This document shows positions 45,023 through 54,288 of a stretch of DNA of 64,000 nucleotides, piece by piece. Made by a program: the position numbers and the translations under genes. The stretch is from Flavobacterium aquatile LMG 4008 = ATCC 11947. GTDB lineage: Bacteria; Bacteroidota; Bacteroidia; Flavobacteriales; Flavobacteriaceae. The stretch lies in the NCBI RefSeq assembly GCF_000757385.1, contig NZ_JRHH01000003.1, forward strand, positions 248,001-312,000, in the 5' to 3' direction. The first letter of the stretch is position 1, and each line of letters starts with the position of its first letter. The notes under the pieces are model-generated. The model ran no database searches. It was not told the origin of the DNA and saw only the letters and a list, made by a program, of their open reading frames with translations.

Positions 45023-46987
45023 TTGAAAAATTCATTTTTATCCAAATTTGCACCATTCAAATCTGATTTGATGCTCAGAATGAAATCCCTTACTGATTTT
45101 AGTAATTTGGGTTATCTACCTCGTTGGTTGATTCTAATTATCGATTTAGCAATAGTAGTTGTAAGTTTTTTATTGACGCACAAGCTGTTTTTAGAAATGG
45201 GCTTGCAGTACATGTTATTTTCTAAAATTGTATTTTATTTTTTTAGTTATCTAATTTTACACATAATCTTTTTTTGGGTTTTCAGAACGTATTCTGGAAT
45301 TATAAGGCACTCTTCTTATATTGATGCCATAAAAATATTTACTTCTTTATTATTTGTACTGGTGCTTTGTGTGTTTTATAATATTATTCATACTTATTTT
45401 TTTAATGAAAAAGTATTTATGAATACGGGTTTATTTATAAACACCATATTTTCTTTCGTTGGATTGTTTATTTATCGTGTAGTAGTCAAACAAATGTTTG
45501 AGCATTATATTAAAGAAAAGAAGTCGGATCATCTAACTAGAGCTTTGATATATGGTTCTGACGCAAATGCTATCTCTATAGCTAAAGCCCTCGAACTGGA
45601 AACTCCAGGAAAATTTAGGATTGTAGGATTTTTAGACAAAGGCAATAAAAATGCTAGTAAACTTATTTTAAACCTTCCTATAATTAATGTCAAGAAGCGT
45701 ATTCCTGTGATATTGCGCGCCATGAATGCTACTGCTTTGATTATGGCGGATAAGAATTTGTCTAAAAATGAAAAGCTAGCCATAGTTGACGATTGTTTAG
45801 AATACAATTGCAAGGTGTATACCGTGCCCGTTATTTCTGATTGGGAAAATGAGGAAGAAATTTCAAAAAGCATTAAAAGTTTTGAAATTCATGATTTATT
45901 AGAACGAAAACCTATTGTTTTGAATAACAATGCTATTTCTAAGCAATTATTCAATAAAGTTGTATTGATTTCAGGTGCTGCTGGTTCTATTGGAAGTGAA
46001 ATAGTTAAGCAAGTTATTTCCTTTAATCCGAAGCATATTGTGTTATTGGATCAAGCTGAAACCCCTTTGCATCACATGAGTTTGGAGGTTGGCACTTATT
46101 TTCCAAAAGAGAAAGTAAGTTGTGTCATAGCCGATGTAAGAGAGCGTGACGGAATTAGGTCTGTTTTTCAAGAGTTTATGCCTGATGTGGTTTTTCATGC
46201 TGCAGCCTATAAGCATGTTCCTTTAATGGAAGACAATCCATCACAAGCTATTTTTGTTAATGTACAAGGTACCAAAAACATAGCTGATTTTTCTTATGAG
46301 TTTAATGTAGAAAGTTTCGTTATGGTTTCTACCGATAAAGCGGTTAATCCTAGTAATGTAATGGGCGCTAGTAAGCGAATTGCAGAGAAATATGTTCAAG
46401 CCTTGCATCACAAAGCCCTGAAAAATAATGATTGCACTACACGATTCATCACTACACGTTTTGGTAACGTATTGGGTTCTAACGGTTCTGTTGTGCCCTT
46501 GTTTACAAGTCAAATTGCAAAAGGTGGACCCATTACCATAACACATCCTGATATTATTCGTTATTTTATGACTATTCCCGAAGCTTGTCAACTCGTGCTT
46601 GAAGCTGGTGTTATGGGTAAAGGTGGTGAGATCTTTATTTTTGATATGGGTAAACCCGTAAAAATTATTGATTTGGCTCATAAAATGATACGCTTGGCTG
46701 GATACACTCCTGATAAAGAAATTAAAATCAAAATAGTTGGTTTGCGACCAGGAGAAAAACTATATGAAGAGTTATTGAACGATACTTCTAAAACCGTATT
46801 AACGCATCATGAGAAAATAACCATAGCTCAAGAAGAGTATGAAGACCTGGAATTAGTTCAAAGTTTGGTGAAGGAATTGATTAAGATATCCAAGGAATTT
46901 TCTAAAAATGAGATTGTAGCTAAAATGAAGGAAATTGTTCCCGAATTTAAAAGTATGAATTCCGATTTTGAATATTTGGATAAATAG
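45023..46987 (+). CDS. pglF: Membrane UDP-GlcNAc 4,6-dehydratase (PglF/WbpM/CapD type)
   Basis: 654 residues if the TTG at 45023 is used; ATGs at 45071 or 45080 are also plausible and leave the conserved YLPRWLILIIDLAIVV start intact. Four membrane helices (about 35-145) precede a Rossmann domain and then the SDR dehydratase domain with SGAAGSIGSEIVKQVI, HAAAYKHVPLMEDNP, the STDKAVNPSNVMGASKRIAEKY active site and RFGNVLGSNGSVVP. It makes UDP-4-keto-6-deoxy-GlcNAc for PglE. Confidence 0.9.
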   Translation: MKNSFLSKFAPFKSDLMLRMKSLTDFSNLGYLPRWLILIIDLAIVVVSFLLTHKLFLEMGLQYMLFSKIVFYFFSYLILHIIFFWVFRTYSGIIRHSSYIDAIKIFTSLLFVLVLCVFYNIIHTYFFNEKVFMNTGLFINTIFSFVGLFIYRVVVKQMFEHYIKEKKSDHLTRALIYGSDANAISIAKALELETPGKFRIVGFLDKGNKNASKLILNLPIINVKKRIPVILRAMNATALIMADKNLSKNEKLAIVDDCLEYNCKVYTVPVISDWENEEEISKSIKSFEIHDLLERKPIVLNNNAISKQLFNKVVLISGAAGSIGSEIVKQVISFNPKHIVLLDQAETPLHHMSLEVGTYFPKEKVSCVIADVRERDGIRSVFQEFMPDVVFHAAAYKHVPLMEDNPSQAIFVNVQGTKNIADFSYEFNVESFVMVSTDKAVNPSNVMGASKRIAEKYVQALHHKALKNNDCTTRFITTRFGNVLGSNGSVVPLFTSQIAKGGPITITHPDIIRYFMTIPEACQLVLEAGVMGKGGEIFIFDMGKPVKIIDLAHKMIRLAGYTPDKEIKIKIVGLRPGEKLYEELLNDTSKTVLTHHEKITIAQEEYEDLELVQSLVKELIKISKEFSKNEIVAKMKEIVPEFKSMNSDFEYLDK

Positions 46988-47054
46988 GACTTTAGCAATA
47001 AAGCACTTCGATAGGCTCAACGCAACAGTTGATAGATTCACAAATGGTTTTATT

Positions 47055-47079
47055 TGATACATTTTGCTTTAATGTATCA
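47055..47079. terminator. Hairpin after pglF, possible terminator
   Basis: TGATACATT and AATGTATCA form a 9-bp stem around a 7-base loop. No good T-run follows on the plus strand, so termination is uncertain. Confidence 0.45.
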
Positions 47080-47160
47080 TCATTTCACTTAAATAAGTTT
47101 GAAAGTTGCTTGTAATAGCTTATAGTTTGTTAATTTATATTATGATTAAATAAATAGGAT

Positions 47161-47168
47161 TATCTTTG
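47161..47168 (+). promoter_or_regulatory. -7 box of the second Wza/Wzc operon
   Basis: TATCTTTG, identical to the box before the first wza, lies 16 bp before the ATG at 47185. A run of ten A follows at once (47170-47179), around the expected transcription start. Confidence 0.6.
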
Positions 47169-47184
47169 CAAAAAAAAAATATTT

Positions 47185-47949
47185 ATGTTAAAAAAGAATA
47201 TTATAAGCTTCTTAGTAGTATTGCTGTTGTTAAATTCTTGCGCTTCAAGAAAAGATTTGGTGTATTACCAAAATGTAGATTCTGTTCAAATGGCTACTTC
47301 TTCTTATGAATCTATTTTACAACCAGATGATATACTTTCTATAATTGTAAGAGGAGATAATCCAGAGGCTGTAATTCCTTTTAACATGCCCAATGTTTCT
47401 TATGTTGGTAATGAAAGAAGTGGTATTGAAGTTCAACGACTTTTTACTTATTTAATTGATAATACAAGCAATATTAATTTTCCACTAATTGGTAAAATCA
47501 AGCTTGGTGGTTTGACAAGATCAGAGGCAGAACAAGTTTTAGTTACTGAACTATCTAAATATGTCACTAATCCTAAAATAGATCTTAAAATATTGAACTT
47601 TAAAGTTACAGTTCAAGGAGAAGTTATTAGACCGGGTACTTATCCTATAAATTCTGAGCGCGTTACTGTTTTGGAAGCCTTGAGTTTAGCAGGCGATTTA
47701 ACCATTTATGGCAAGCGAAATAATATATTATTACTTCGTGAAGTTAATGGAACGAAAAAAGTGGTTCGTATGGATCTTACTAAAGCAGACTTTATAAACT
47801 CACCGTATTATTATTTACATCAAAACGACGTTTTGTATGTTGAACCGAATAAAACGAAGATAAATTCAGCTGTAGTCGGCCCGAATACTGGTGTCATTTT
47901 ATCAGCAGTATCCTTACTTGTAACTGTAATTGCATTAACTATCCGATAA
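47185..47949 (+). CDS. wza: Polysaccharide export outer-membrane lipoprotein (Wza type), copy 2
   Basis: 254-residue outer-membrane export lipoprotein. The signal ends at Cys19 (LNSC). The poly-export domain has SILQPDDILSIIV and NFPLIGKIKLGGLTRSEAE, the SLBB domain has KVTVQGEVIRPGTYP, and a C-terminal hydrophobic helix lies near 232-252. It is clearly related to, but different from, the protein at 19394. Its Wzc partner begins 7 bp downstream. The pair may serve a separate polymer. Confidence 0.9.
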   Translation: MLKKNIISFLVVLLLLNSCASRKDLVYYQNVDSVQMATSSYESILQPDDILSIIVRGDNPEAVIPFNMPNVSYVGNERSGIEVQRLFTYLIDNTSNINFPLIGKIKLGGLTRSEAEQVLVTELSKYVTNPKIDLKILNFKVTVQGEVIRPGTYPINSERVTVLEALSLAGDLTIYGKRNNILLLREVNGTKKVVRMDLTKADFINSPYYYLHQNDVLYVEPNKTKINSAVVGPNTGVILSAVSLLVTVIALTIR

Positions 47950-47956
47950 TTTTATA

Positions 47957-50341
47957 ATGAAAAATACTATTTATAACGACGAATCAGGTACTACGCAAGA
48001 TAATTTTACACCCGATTTTAGCATCCGAGAAGAGTTAGATAAATATCTCTTTTATTGGCGGTGGTTTGTTTTTTCAGTTCTATTATCTTTTGTATTAGGG
48101 TATGTTTATTTACGATATACTACTCCTATTTACAGTGCGTCAACTACAGTGTTGGTGAAAGACGATAAAAAAGGCGGACTTGCTTCTGAGTTTTCAGGAT
48201 TATCTGAAATTGGATTATTGGGTAAATCGAAATCTAATGTTGATAATGAAATTGAAATTTTAAAATCTAGAACTTTAATTAAGAAAACAATTAAAGATTT
48301 GCGATTAAATTATACTTACATAAGAGAAGGAATTGTTAAAACTGGCGAAGTTTACAAAGAAGCCGATGTTATAATTGACTTTACAACTACCATTGATGAA
48401 GGAAAAATTAGAACAAAAACAGTTAAAATAGAAGGTATATCATCTACAAAGTTTAATTTGTTTGGAAGTGATGGAAAAAGTATGGGTACTTTTAATTACA
48501 ATCAAACTATTTCACTTGAAGATGGTAAACTAACTGTTGTCAAAAATCCAAGGATAGAAAGTAGCAAACGTTCTAATGAATTTTCTTTAGTATGTATTAT
48601 CTATCCAGTTCATAGAGTTGTTCCTAAGTATACTCGAGGACTTTCGGTAGCATTAGTGGGAAAAAACACTTCGGTATTGCAATTAACTTTTCAAGATCCT
48701 GTACCGCAACGTGCTGAAGATTTTTTAAATGCCCTTGTTACTTTATATAATAATGACGCTATTGCTGATAAAAATTTGGTTTCAGAAAAAACTTCTGATT
48801 TTATTGCTAATCGTCTTCAGCTAATAACCGAAGAGCTTACAGTTGTAGAAAAAGATGTTGAATCTTTCAAAAAATCTAATAATCTAACTGACATACCTTC
48901 AGAATCAGTAATGTACTTAGAGAATTCATCGATGTATGAAAAAAGTATCATTGATACCCAAATTCAACAAAATGTAATAGCCTCTATTATCAATTTTTTT
49001 AAGAACAGTACTACTACTGATTTGATTCCTGCTAATTTGATTACCGGCGAATCAGATGCTAATGGATTAATTGAACAATACAATAAACTTGTTTTAGACC
49101 GTAATCGTGTTTCTAAAGGCGCGACTAATCTAAACCCAGTTGTTGCTAATTTGGACCAACAAATAAAATCCTTAAAGGTCAATGTTTCTCAAAGCTTAAT
49201 GCGATTACAATCCAATTTAGAGATTAAACGTCGCAATTTAAATAACCAAGATAATCTATTATCTGGTAAAAAGAAAGCAGTTCCAACTCTTGAACGCAAG
49301 TTCCGTGTTATTGATCGTCAACAAAAAGTAAAAGAGGAATTGTATTTATACCTTTTACAAAAAAGAGAAGAAACAGCTTTAAGCTTAGCCGCTACCGAAA
49401 ATAATGCTAAAGTTATTGACGTTGCTGAGGCTTCTAACATACCTGTTAGTCCTAAAAGAGCTAGTGTTTTTTTAATGGCATTCGTTTTTGGACTATTACT
49501 TCCTTTTATTGTTATTTACATTAAGGACTTGTTAAACACCAAAATTAAAACGCGTCTTGAATTAGACAAACGCCTTCAAATACCTTTCTTAGGTGACATA
49601 CCACGCTCGGAGTCTCATGAAGAAATGATGAATACTAATAGTCGTTCGAGCTCTGCTGAAGCAATTAGAATTGTTCGTACCAATTTAGAGTTTATGTTGT
49701 CTAAAGTGGCGCCAGGAAAAGCTAAAACTATATTTGTTACCTCTACTATTCCTGGAGAAGGAAAAACTTTTGTGTCTGTAAATGTTGCAGGTACTATTGC
49801 GTTATCAGGTAAAAAAGTACTATTAATTGGATTGGATGTTCGAAATCCAAAATTGGCCGAATATTTACCAATTAATCCTAAAGGTGTAACCAATTATTTG
49901 TCAGGAAAAGAAGTTGATTTAGACAGTTTGATTACTCCATTAAAAAATTATAAGAATTTTGATGTATTGTCGTCTGGAATTATTCCTCCGAATCCAGTGG
50001 AGTTGTTGATGGATGATCGCATCACCAAAATGTTTGACGAATTAAAGTCGCGTTACGATTATATTATTGTTGATACGGCACCAGTGAGTTTGGTAACTGA
50101 TACTATTCTGGTTGCTAATAATGCAGATGCATTTATTTATGTTGTAAGAGCTAACTATTTAGATCGTCGTATGTTGCGTATTCCAGAAATGTTCTATAAT
50201 GAGAAGAAACTGCCTAATATGTCGATGGTTCTTAATGATACTAAATTAACCAACAAAGGTTATGGCTACGGCTATGGCTATGGGTATGGCAACGAGAACG
50301 AAACTAAAAAACCTTGGTATAAAAGCCTTTTTGGAATCTAA
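47957..50341 (+). CDS. wzc: Wzc-type polysaccharide co-polymerase and tyrosine autokinase, copy 2
   Basis: 794-residue Wzz/BY-kinase fusion. Membrane helices lie near 32-52 and 505-525. The periplasmic part includes the Wzz domain, coiled coils and a GNVR-type segment (KAVPTLERKFRVIDRQQKV). The kinase has Walker A TIPGEGKT near 594-601, Walker A' VLLIGLDVRNPK and Walker B YIIVDTAPVSLVTD near 700. Its tyrosine cluster is a Gly-Tyr repeat with five tyrosines in a row. A CpsB/YwqE-like phosphatase is convergent immediately downstream. Confidence 0.92.
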   Translation: MKNTIYNDESGTTQDNFTPDFSIREELDKYLFYWRWFVFSVLLSFVLGYVYLRYTTPIYSASTTVLVKDDKKGGLASEFSGLSEIGLLGKSKSNVDNEIEILKSRTLIKKTIKDLRLNYTYIREGIVKTGEVYKEADVIIDFTTTIDEGKIRTKTVKIEGISSTKFNLFGSDGKSMGTFNYNQTISLEDGKLTVVKNPRIESSKRSNEFSLVCIIYPVHRVVPKYTRGLSVALVGKNTSVLQLTFQDPVPQRAEDFLNALVTLYNNDAIADKNLVSEKTSDFIANRLQLITEELTVVEKDVESFKKSNNLTDIPSESVMYLENSSMYEKSIIDTQIQQNVIASIINFFKNSTTTDLIPANLITGESDANGLIEQYNKLVLDRNRVSKGATNLNPVVANLDQQIKSLKVNVSQSLMRLQSNLEIKRRNLNNQDNLLSGKKKAVPTLERKFRVIDRQQKVKEELYLYLLQKREETALSLAATENNAKVIDVAEASNIPVSPKRASVFLMAFVFGLLLPFIVIYIKDLLNTKIKTRLELDKRLQIPFLGDIPRSESHEEMMNTNSRSSSAEAIRIVRTNLEFMLSKVAPGKAKTIFVTSTIPGEGKTFVSVNVAGTIALSGKKVLLIGLDVRNPKLAEYLPINPKGVTNYLSGKEVDLDSLITPLKNYKNFDVLSSGIIPPNPVELLMDDRITKMFDELKSRYDYIIVDTAPVSLVTDTILVANNADAFIYVVRANYLDRRMLRIPEMFYNEKKLPNMSMVLNDTKLTNKGYGYGYGYGYGNENETKKPWYKSLFGI

Positions 50342-50360
50342 AATTCTAATAAATAAATAA

Positions 50361-50403
50361 AAAAAACTCCATTTTACATGAATTGTAGAATGGAGTTTTT
50401 TTG
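50361..50403. terminator. Bidirectional terminator between wzc copy 2 and the phosphatase gene
   Basis: A-run, ACTCCATT with extension TTAC, loop, GTAG and AATGGAGT, then a T-run: a stem of about 17 bp with one wobble. It serves both convergent genes. Confidence 0.9.
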
Positions 50404-50419
50404 TTGAAAGTAGTTCTAT

Positions 50420-51151
50420 TTAGAAATCGAAAAACTGATTTTTTTCCAGTAGTGCTTCTAATTCTTTAGATTCTGATATTATAAGTCTGGAACTAAAACT
50501 TTCTATATGTTTAGAGTGGTGAATGTCGGAGCCCGAAAACGAATACATCTTTTTTTGAAGTAAAGTATCGGCAATTTTAGCCACTTCTTTTCCGTAATAG
50601 CCTACAGTTGAAAGCAAGTTTAACTGAAACAAGCAACCCGAATGAATAAGTTTTTGGTATTCGTTAAATGACTTATGATAAAATAAATAGCGTTCTGGAT
50701 GCGCTAAAACTGGTTGGTATCCGGCTATTCTTAAATCAAATAGAATTTCATATAATTGAATTGGTGGATTGATATAGGACATTTCTACTAATACATAATT
50801 CTCCTTTAACGTAAGTAGTTTTTCAGACTGAAATAATTTACTGAATTCCGAATCCATCATGTATTCTGCTGCTGCTTTGAAATGCCTATTTTCCTCTGGT
50901 AATTCGGGAACTGTAGTGTTTAAAGTATTTGTAATTGACTCATAGGTGTTTTCCCAAATACCGCTCATGATGTGCGGCGTAGTTATGCATTTAGAAAAAC
51001 CCATTTGTTTCATTTTTCCATACAACATCTTGGTGTCATCTATGTTTTTGGCGCCATCGTCAATGCCAGGCAATAGATGGGAATGAATGTCAATGTAGTT
51101 AGAAGGAATTAATTCCTTCAAGATTGGTTTGGCTTTTTTAAAGAAATTCAC
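50420..51151 (-). CDS. CpsB/YwqE-type protein-tyrosine phosphatase (PHP fold)
   Basis: 243-residue PHP-superfamily metal-dependent phosphatase. The metal motif IDIHSHLLPGIDDGAKN is at about 19-35, followed by CITTPHIMSGIWENTYE, VLVEMSYINPP, PVLAHPERYLFYH and FSGSDIHHSKH. Such enzymes dephosphorylate Wzc-type tyrosine kinases, so it is the likely antagonist of one or both kinases here. The start is GTG at 51151. It is convergent with wzc copy 2. Confidence 0.88.
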   Translation of the reverse strand: MNFFKKAKPILKELIPSNYIDIHSHLLPGIDDGAKNIDDTKMLYGKMKQMGFSKCITTPHIMSGIWENTYESITNTLNTTVPELPEENRHFKAAAEYMMDSEFSKLFQSEKLLTLKENYVLVEMSYINPPIQLYEILFDLRIAGYQPVLAHPERYLFYHKSFNEYQKLIHSGCLFQLNLLSTVGYYGKEVAKIADTLLQKKMYSFSGSDIHHSKHIESFSSRLIISESKELEALLEKNQFFDF

Positions 51152-51221
51152 GGTAATTTTTTTTCAAAGTAACAATTAATAATTATAATGAAGAAATCTA
51201 ACGGAAATTATAGTAAAGTAG

Positions 51222-51229
51222 TATATTTG
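51222..51229 (+). promoter_or_regulatory. -7 box of the ABC exporter operon
   Basis: TATATTTG fits TAnnTTTG, 38 bp before the permease ATG at 51267. Confidence 0.55.
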
Positions 51230-51266
51230 TTTTCAAATAATTTAAATAAAATCATTCATTCTACCG

Positions 51267-52133
51267 ATGCAAAAGCAGGAAGATCAAGATTGGGATTTAG
51301 TCATAAAAGGACGTTCGTCACTTTTTGATCTACGACTTGGCGAACTTTGGAATTACCGAGATTTATTGGTCATGTTTGTAAAAAGAGACTTTGTGAGCTT
51401 CTATAAGCAAACTATCTTAGGACCACTTTGGTTTTTTATCCAGCCCATTTTTACAACTATCGTTTTTTCATTTGTGTTCGGAAACCTCGCAGGTATAAGT
51501 ACCGATGGTGCGCCAAAATATCTTTTCTATTTAACTGGAATAACTTCTTGGGCCTATTTTTCTGACTGTCTTACTAAAACAAGTACTGTTTTTAAGGATA
51601 ATGCCAGTATTTTTGGTAAGGTATATTTTCCAAGATTAATTATGCCTTTAAGTATTGTGGTGAGTAATCTAGTGCGTTTTGGAGTGCAATTATCATTATT
51701 ACTTTGCATGATGACCTATTTTTATATTTTCCCTATGAAAGGTAGTAGTTTTCATGTGACATCTGCTTTAGTGTTATTTCCATTTTTGGTAATTTTAATG
51801 GCATTATTAGGTTTGGGATTAGGATTAATCATTACAGCTATGACCACAAAATATAGAGATTTAACTTTTTTAGTAACTTTTGGAGTACAATTGTTAATGT
51901 ATGCCACGCCAGTAATTTATCCATTGAGTTACGCTAGAGAAAAGGGATACGCCACTTTGGTAGAATTAAATCCCATGACTGGGATTATTGAGACTTTTCG
52001 ATATGCTTTTATCGGAACAGGCGAATTTAATTTATTAAGCCTAGGATATTCAGCACTAATAACTTTATTAATTTTAGTTATTGGAGTTATTATTTTTAAT
52101 AAGACAGAGAAAAACTTTGTTGATACCATATAA
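51267..52133 (+). CDS. wzm: Polysaccharide ABC transporter permease (Wzm type)
   Basis: 288-residue ABC-2 permease with six hydrophobic helices. The N-terminal amphipathic segment LWNYRDLLVMFVKRDFVSFYKQTILGPLW and the later MTTKYRDLTFLVTFGVQLLMYATPVIYPLS are typical of Wzm/KpsM/TagG exporters. With the ATPase at 53014 it would flip a complete lipid-linked polysaccharide to the periplasm. An FkbM methyltransferase gene lies between the two exporter genes, an uncommon order. Confidence 0.9.
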   Translation: MQKQEDQDWDLVIKGRSSLFDLRLGELWNYRDLLVMFVKRDFVSFYKQTILGPLWFFIQPIFTTIVFSFVFGNLAGISTDGAPKYLFYLTGITSWAYFSDCLTKTSTVFKDNASIFGKVYFPRLIMPLSIVVSNLVRFGVQLSLLLCMMTYFYIFPMKGSSFHVTSALVLFPFLVILMALLGLGLGLIITAMTTKYRDLTFLVTFGVQLLMYATPVIYPLSYAREKGYATLVELNPMTGIIETFRYAFIGTGEFNLLSLGYSALITLLILVIGVIIFNKTEKNFVDTI

Positions 52134-52172
52134 TGTAATCTACTACTCGCTAATGAATCAATTAAGACTGAT

Positions 52173-52964
52173 ATGAAAAAAATAATTGTAGCTCTTTACA
52201 ACTACTTACGTTATCGTTTTTGGTTTTCGCCATTTAGAAGAAAGCTTATCGATTCTAATAATTCATTAGAAGGAACAATTACTTTATTCGATAAAAATTT
52301 TCATTATCATATTGGTTCAGCTTTTTACACAACTTACAAAGAGCTGTTTGAAAAAAATATTTATGAATTCAGATCAGATAATCCAAAGCCATTAATTATA
52401 GATTGTGGGGCTAACATGGGCTTAAGTGTTTTGTATTTTTCAAAATTATTTCCCAATTCAAAAATTATAGCATTCGAGCCAGATCAATCCGTTTTACCAT
52501 TTCTTGAGAAAAATATTGTTGATCAGAAGTTGACTAATGTTACCCTTCACAAAAATGCAGTTTGGAGCAAAGAGGAAGAACTTACCTTTTACACCGATAA
52601 AAATATGGGCGGTAGAGTTGGAGTAGCCTACATTGATCAAACTCCGATAAAAGTTCAAGCGCTTCGACTTAAAGATTTTCTAAAACAACCAATCGAGATG
52701 CTAAAAATGGATATTGAAGGTGCAGAATATGAAGTGTTGGTTGATTGCGTTGATGAACTTTCTAATATAAAACATATCTTTTTAGAATATCACAGTTTTT
52801 ATAATGAAGAACAACATTTAGATGATATTTTATCGATTTTAAAAAAACAAAATTTTAGATACCATCTTAAAGAATCTTTTTCACGTGGAAGACCATTTGT
52901 GAACAAAGGACTTGTTTGCGAAAAATATGATTTGGCAATAAATATTTATGCTTACAAAGAGTAA
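52173..52964 (+). CDS. FkbM family methyltransferase
   Basis: 263-residue SAM-dependent methyltransferase. The SAM site is LIIDCGANMGLSVLYFSKLF (motif I) with IIAFEPDQSVLPFLEKN; MLKMDIEGAEYEVL is the FkbM post-motif. It likely O-methylates a sugar of the exported glycan. It is encoded between the wzm and wzt genes, which hints at chain capping before ABC export, as known for some O-antigens with terminal methyl groups; this link is inference. Confidence 0.85.
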   Translation: MKKIIVALYNYLRYRFWFSPFRRKLIDSNNSLEGTITLFDKNFHYHIGSAFYTTYKELFEKNIYEFRSDNPKPLIIDCGANMGLSVLYFSKLFPNSKIIAFEPDQSVLPFLEKNIVDQKLTNVTLHKNAVWSKEEELTFYTDKNMGGRVGVAYIDQTPIKVQALRLKDFLKQPIEMLKMDIEGAEYEVLVDCVDELSNIKHIFLEYHSFYNEEQHLDDILSILKKQNFRYHLKESFSRGRPFVNKGLVCEKYDLAINIYAYKE

Positions 52965-53013
52965 TTTATACTTTTTCAATAAATACAACTATTAGTAATA
53001 CAGACAAATTAGA

Positions 53014-54276
53014 ATGACACCAGTAATAAAAGTCGAGAATATATCCAAAGCCTATCAAATTGGGCAAATTGGTACGGGTACATTATCGCGTGATGTAGAT
53101 CGGTTTTGGAAAACTAAAATTTTAGGAAAGGAAGATCCGTTTCTTAAAATTGGAGAAACCAATGATAGAAGTATTAAAGGTGAGAGTGATATCGTGTGGT
53201 CATTAAAAGACATTAATTTCGACATTAATCAAGGTGATGCAGTAGGAATTATAGGAAAGAATGGAGCTGGTAAAAGCACACTTTTAAAATTATTATCACG
53301 CGTAACAAGTCCAACAACAGGTTCTATAAAAGTAAAAGGTCGAATTGCTAGTTTACTAGAAGTAGGAACAGGTTTTCATCCAGAATTATCAGGACGAGAA
53401 AATATCTACCTTAACGGTGCTATCCTTGGTATGCGTAAAAAAGAAATCACTAGAAAACTAGATGAAATAATAGATTTTTCTGGAGTAGAACGTTACATCG
53501 ATACGCCTGTAAAACGTTATTCGTCTGGAATGTACGTGCGGCTGGCATTTGCAGTAGCAGCACATTTAGAAAGCGAAATTCTTATTGTAGATGAGGTTCT
53601 TGCCGTAGGTGATGCTGAATTTCAGAAGAAATGCCTTGGAAAAATGGGCGATATTTCAAAGGGCGAAGGTAGAACGGTACTGTTTGTGAGTCATAATATG
53701 GCGGCGGTAAAGAGCTTGTGTAATAAAGGGATTGTTTTAGAAAATGGAAAGGTTTTGTTCTCTGGAACTACTGATGATGCAATAACTCATTATCTGCAAG
53801 GTGATATGATTAATCAGCGTCTTATTGATATTAAACAAAGATCTGGGAATAGAAAAGTTATTTTTAAAAGTGTTAAAGTTTATGGTAAAGATGAAACTTT
53901 AAACCCAGTTACAGGAGATAAAATGACGCTGGAATTTGAGATTGAAAATCCACTAAATCTATCATCAAGTGATGTGCGATTTGATATGAGAATTGATGAT
54001 AACTTTGGTCAGCGTTTGGCATGGGTAAGTACTTCTCTAAAAGATAATGTAGTAATTTTAAATACAAATAAAATAATTGTTTATTTCGATAAAAATCCTT
54101 TTGAGAGAGGTGTTTTCTTTGTAACAGTTTATTTAGGAGTGAATAATGAAGATTCAGATTTAATTGAAAATGCATTTTCTTTTGTAGTTGAAGAAGGAAA
54201 TTATTTTAAAATAGGTTCGAAAGTTCCTGAAGGTCAGAGTAAATTGTTAATTGACTTCAATATAAAATACCAGTAA
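53014..54276 (+). CDS. wzt: Polysaccharide ABC transporter ATPase with C-terminal Wzt domain
   Basis: 420-residue ATPase. Walker A is GKNGAGKST (81-89), the signature YSSGMYVRLA (169-178), Walker B LIVDEVLAV (190-198) and the switch His in FVSHNM. From about residue 270 there is a beta-rich Wzt C-terminal domain, which in known systems binds the terminal modification of the polymer before export. Its presence argues for an end-capped glycan. It pairs with the permease at 51267. Confidence 0.92.
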   Translation: MTPVIKVENISKAYQIGQIGTGTLSRDVDRFWKTKILGKEDPFLKIGETNDRSIKGESDIVWSLKDINFDINQGDAVGIIGKNGAGKSTLLKLLSRVTSPTTGSIKVKGRIASLLEVGTGFHPELSGRENIYLNGAILGMRKKEITRKLDEIIDFSGVERYIDTPVKRYSSGMYVRLAFAVAAHLESEILIVDEVLAVGDAEFQKKCLGKMGDISKGEGRTVLFVSHNMAAVKSLCNKGIVLENGKVLFSGTTDDAITHYLQGDMINQRLIDIKQRSGNRKVIFKSVKVYGKDETLNPVTGDKMTLEFEIENPLNLSSSDVRFDMRIDDNFGQRLAWVSTSLKDNVVILNTNKIIVYFDKNPFERGVFFVTVYLGVNNEDSDLIENAFSFVVEEGNYFKIGSKVPEGQSKLLIDFNIKYQ

Positions 54277-54288
54277 ATTTAATTTAAG

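Noticed and set aside
46241..46681. Minus-strand frame of 146 codons inside pglF
   Set aside because: It is a shadow of the conserved dehydratase domain; no start context and no family resemblance.
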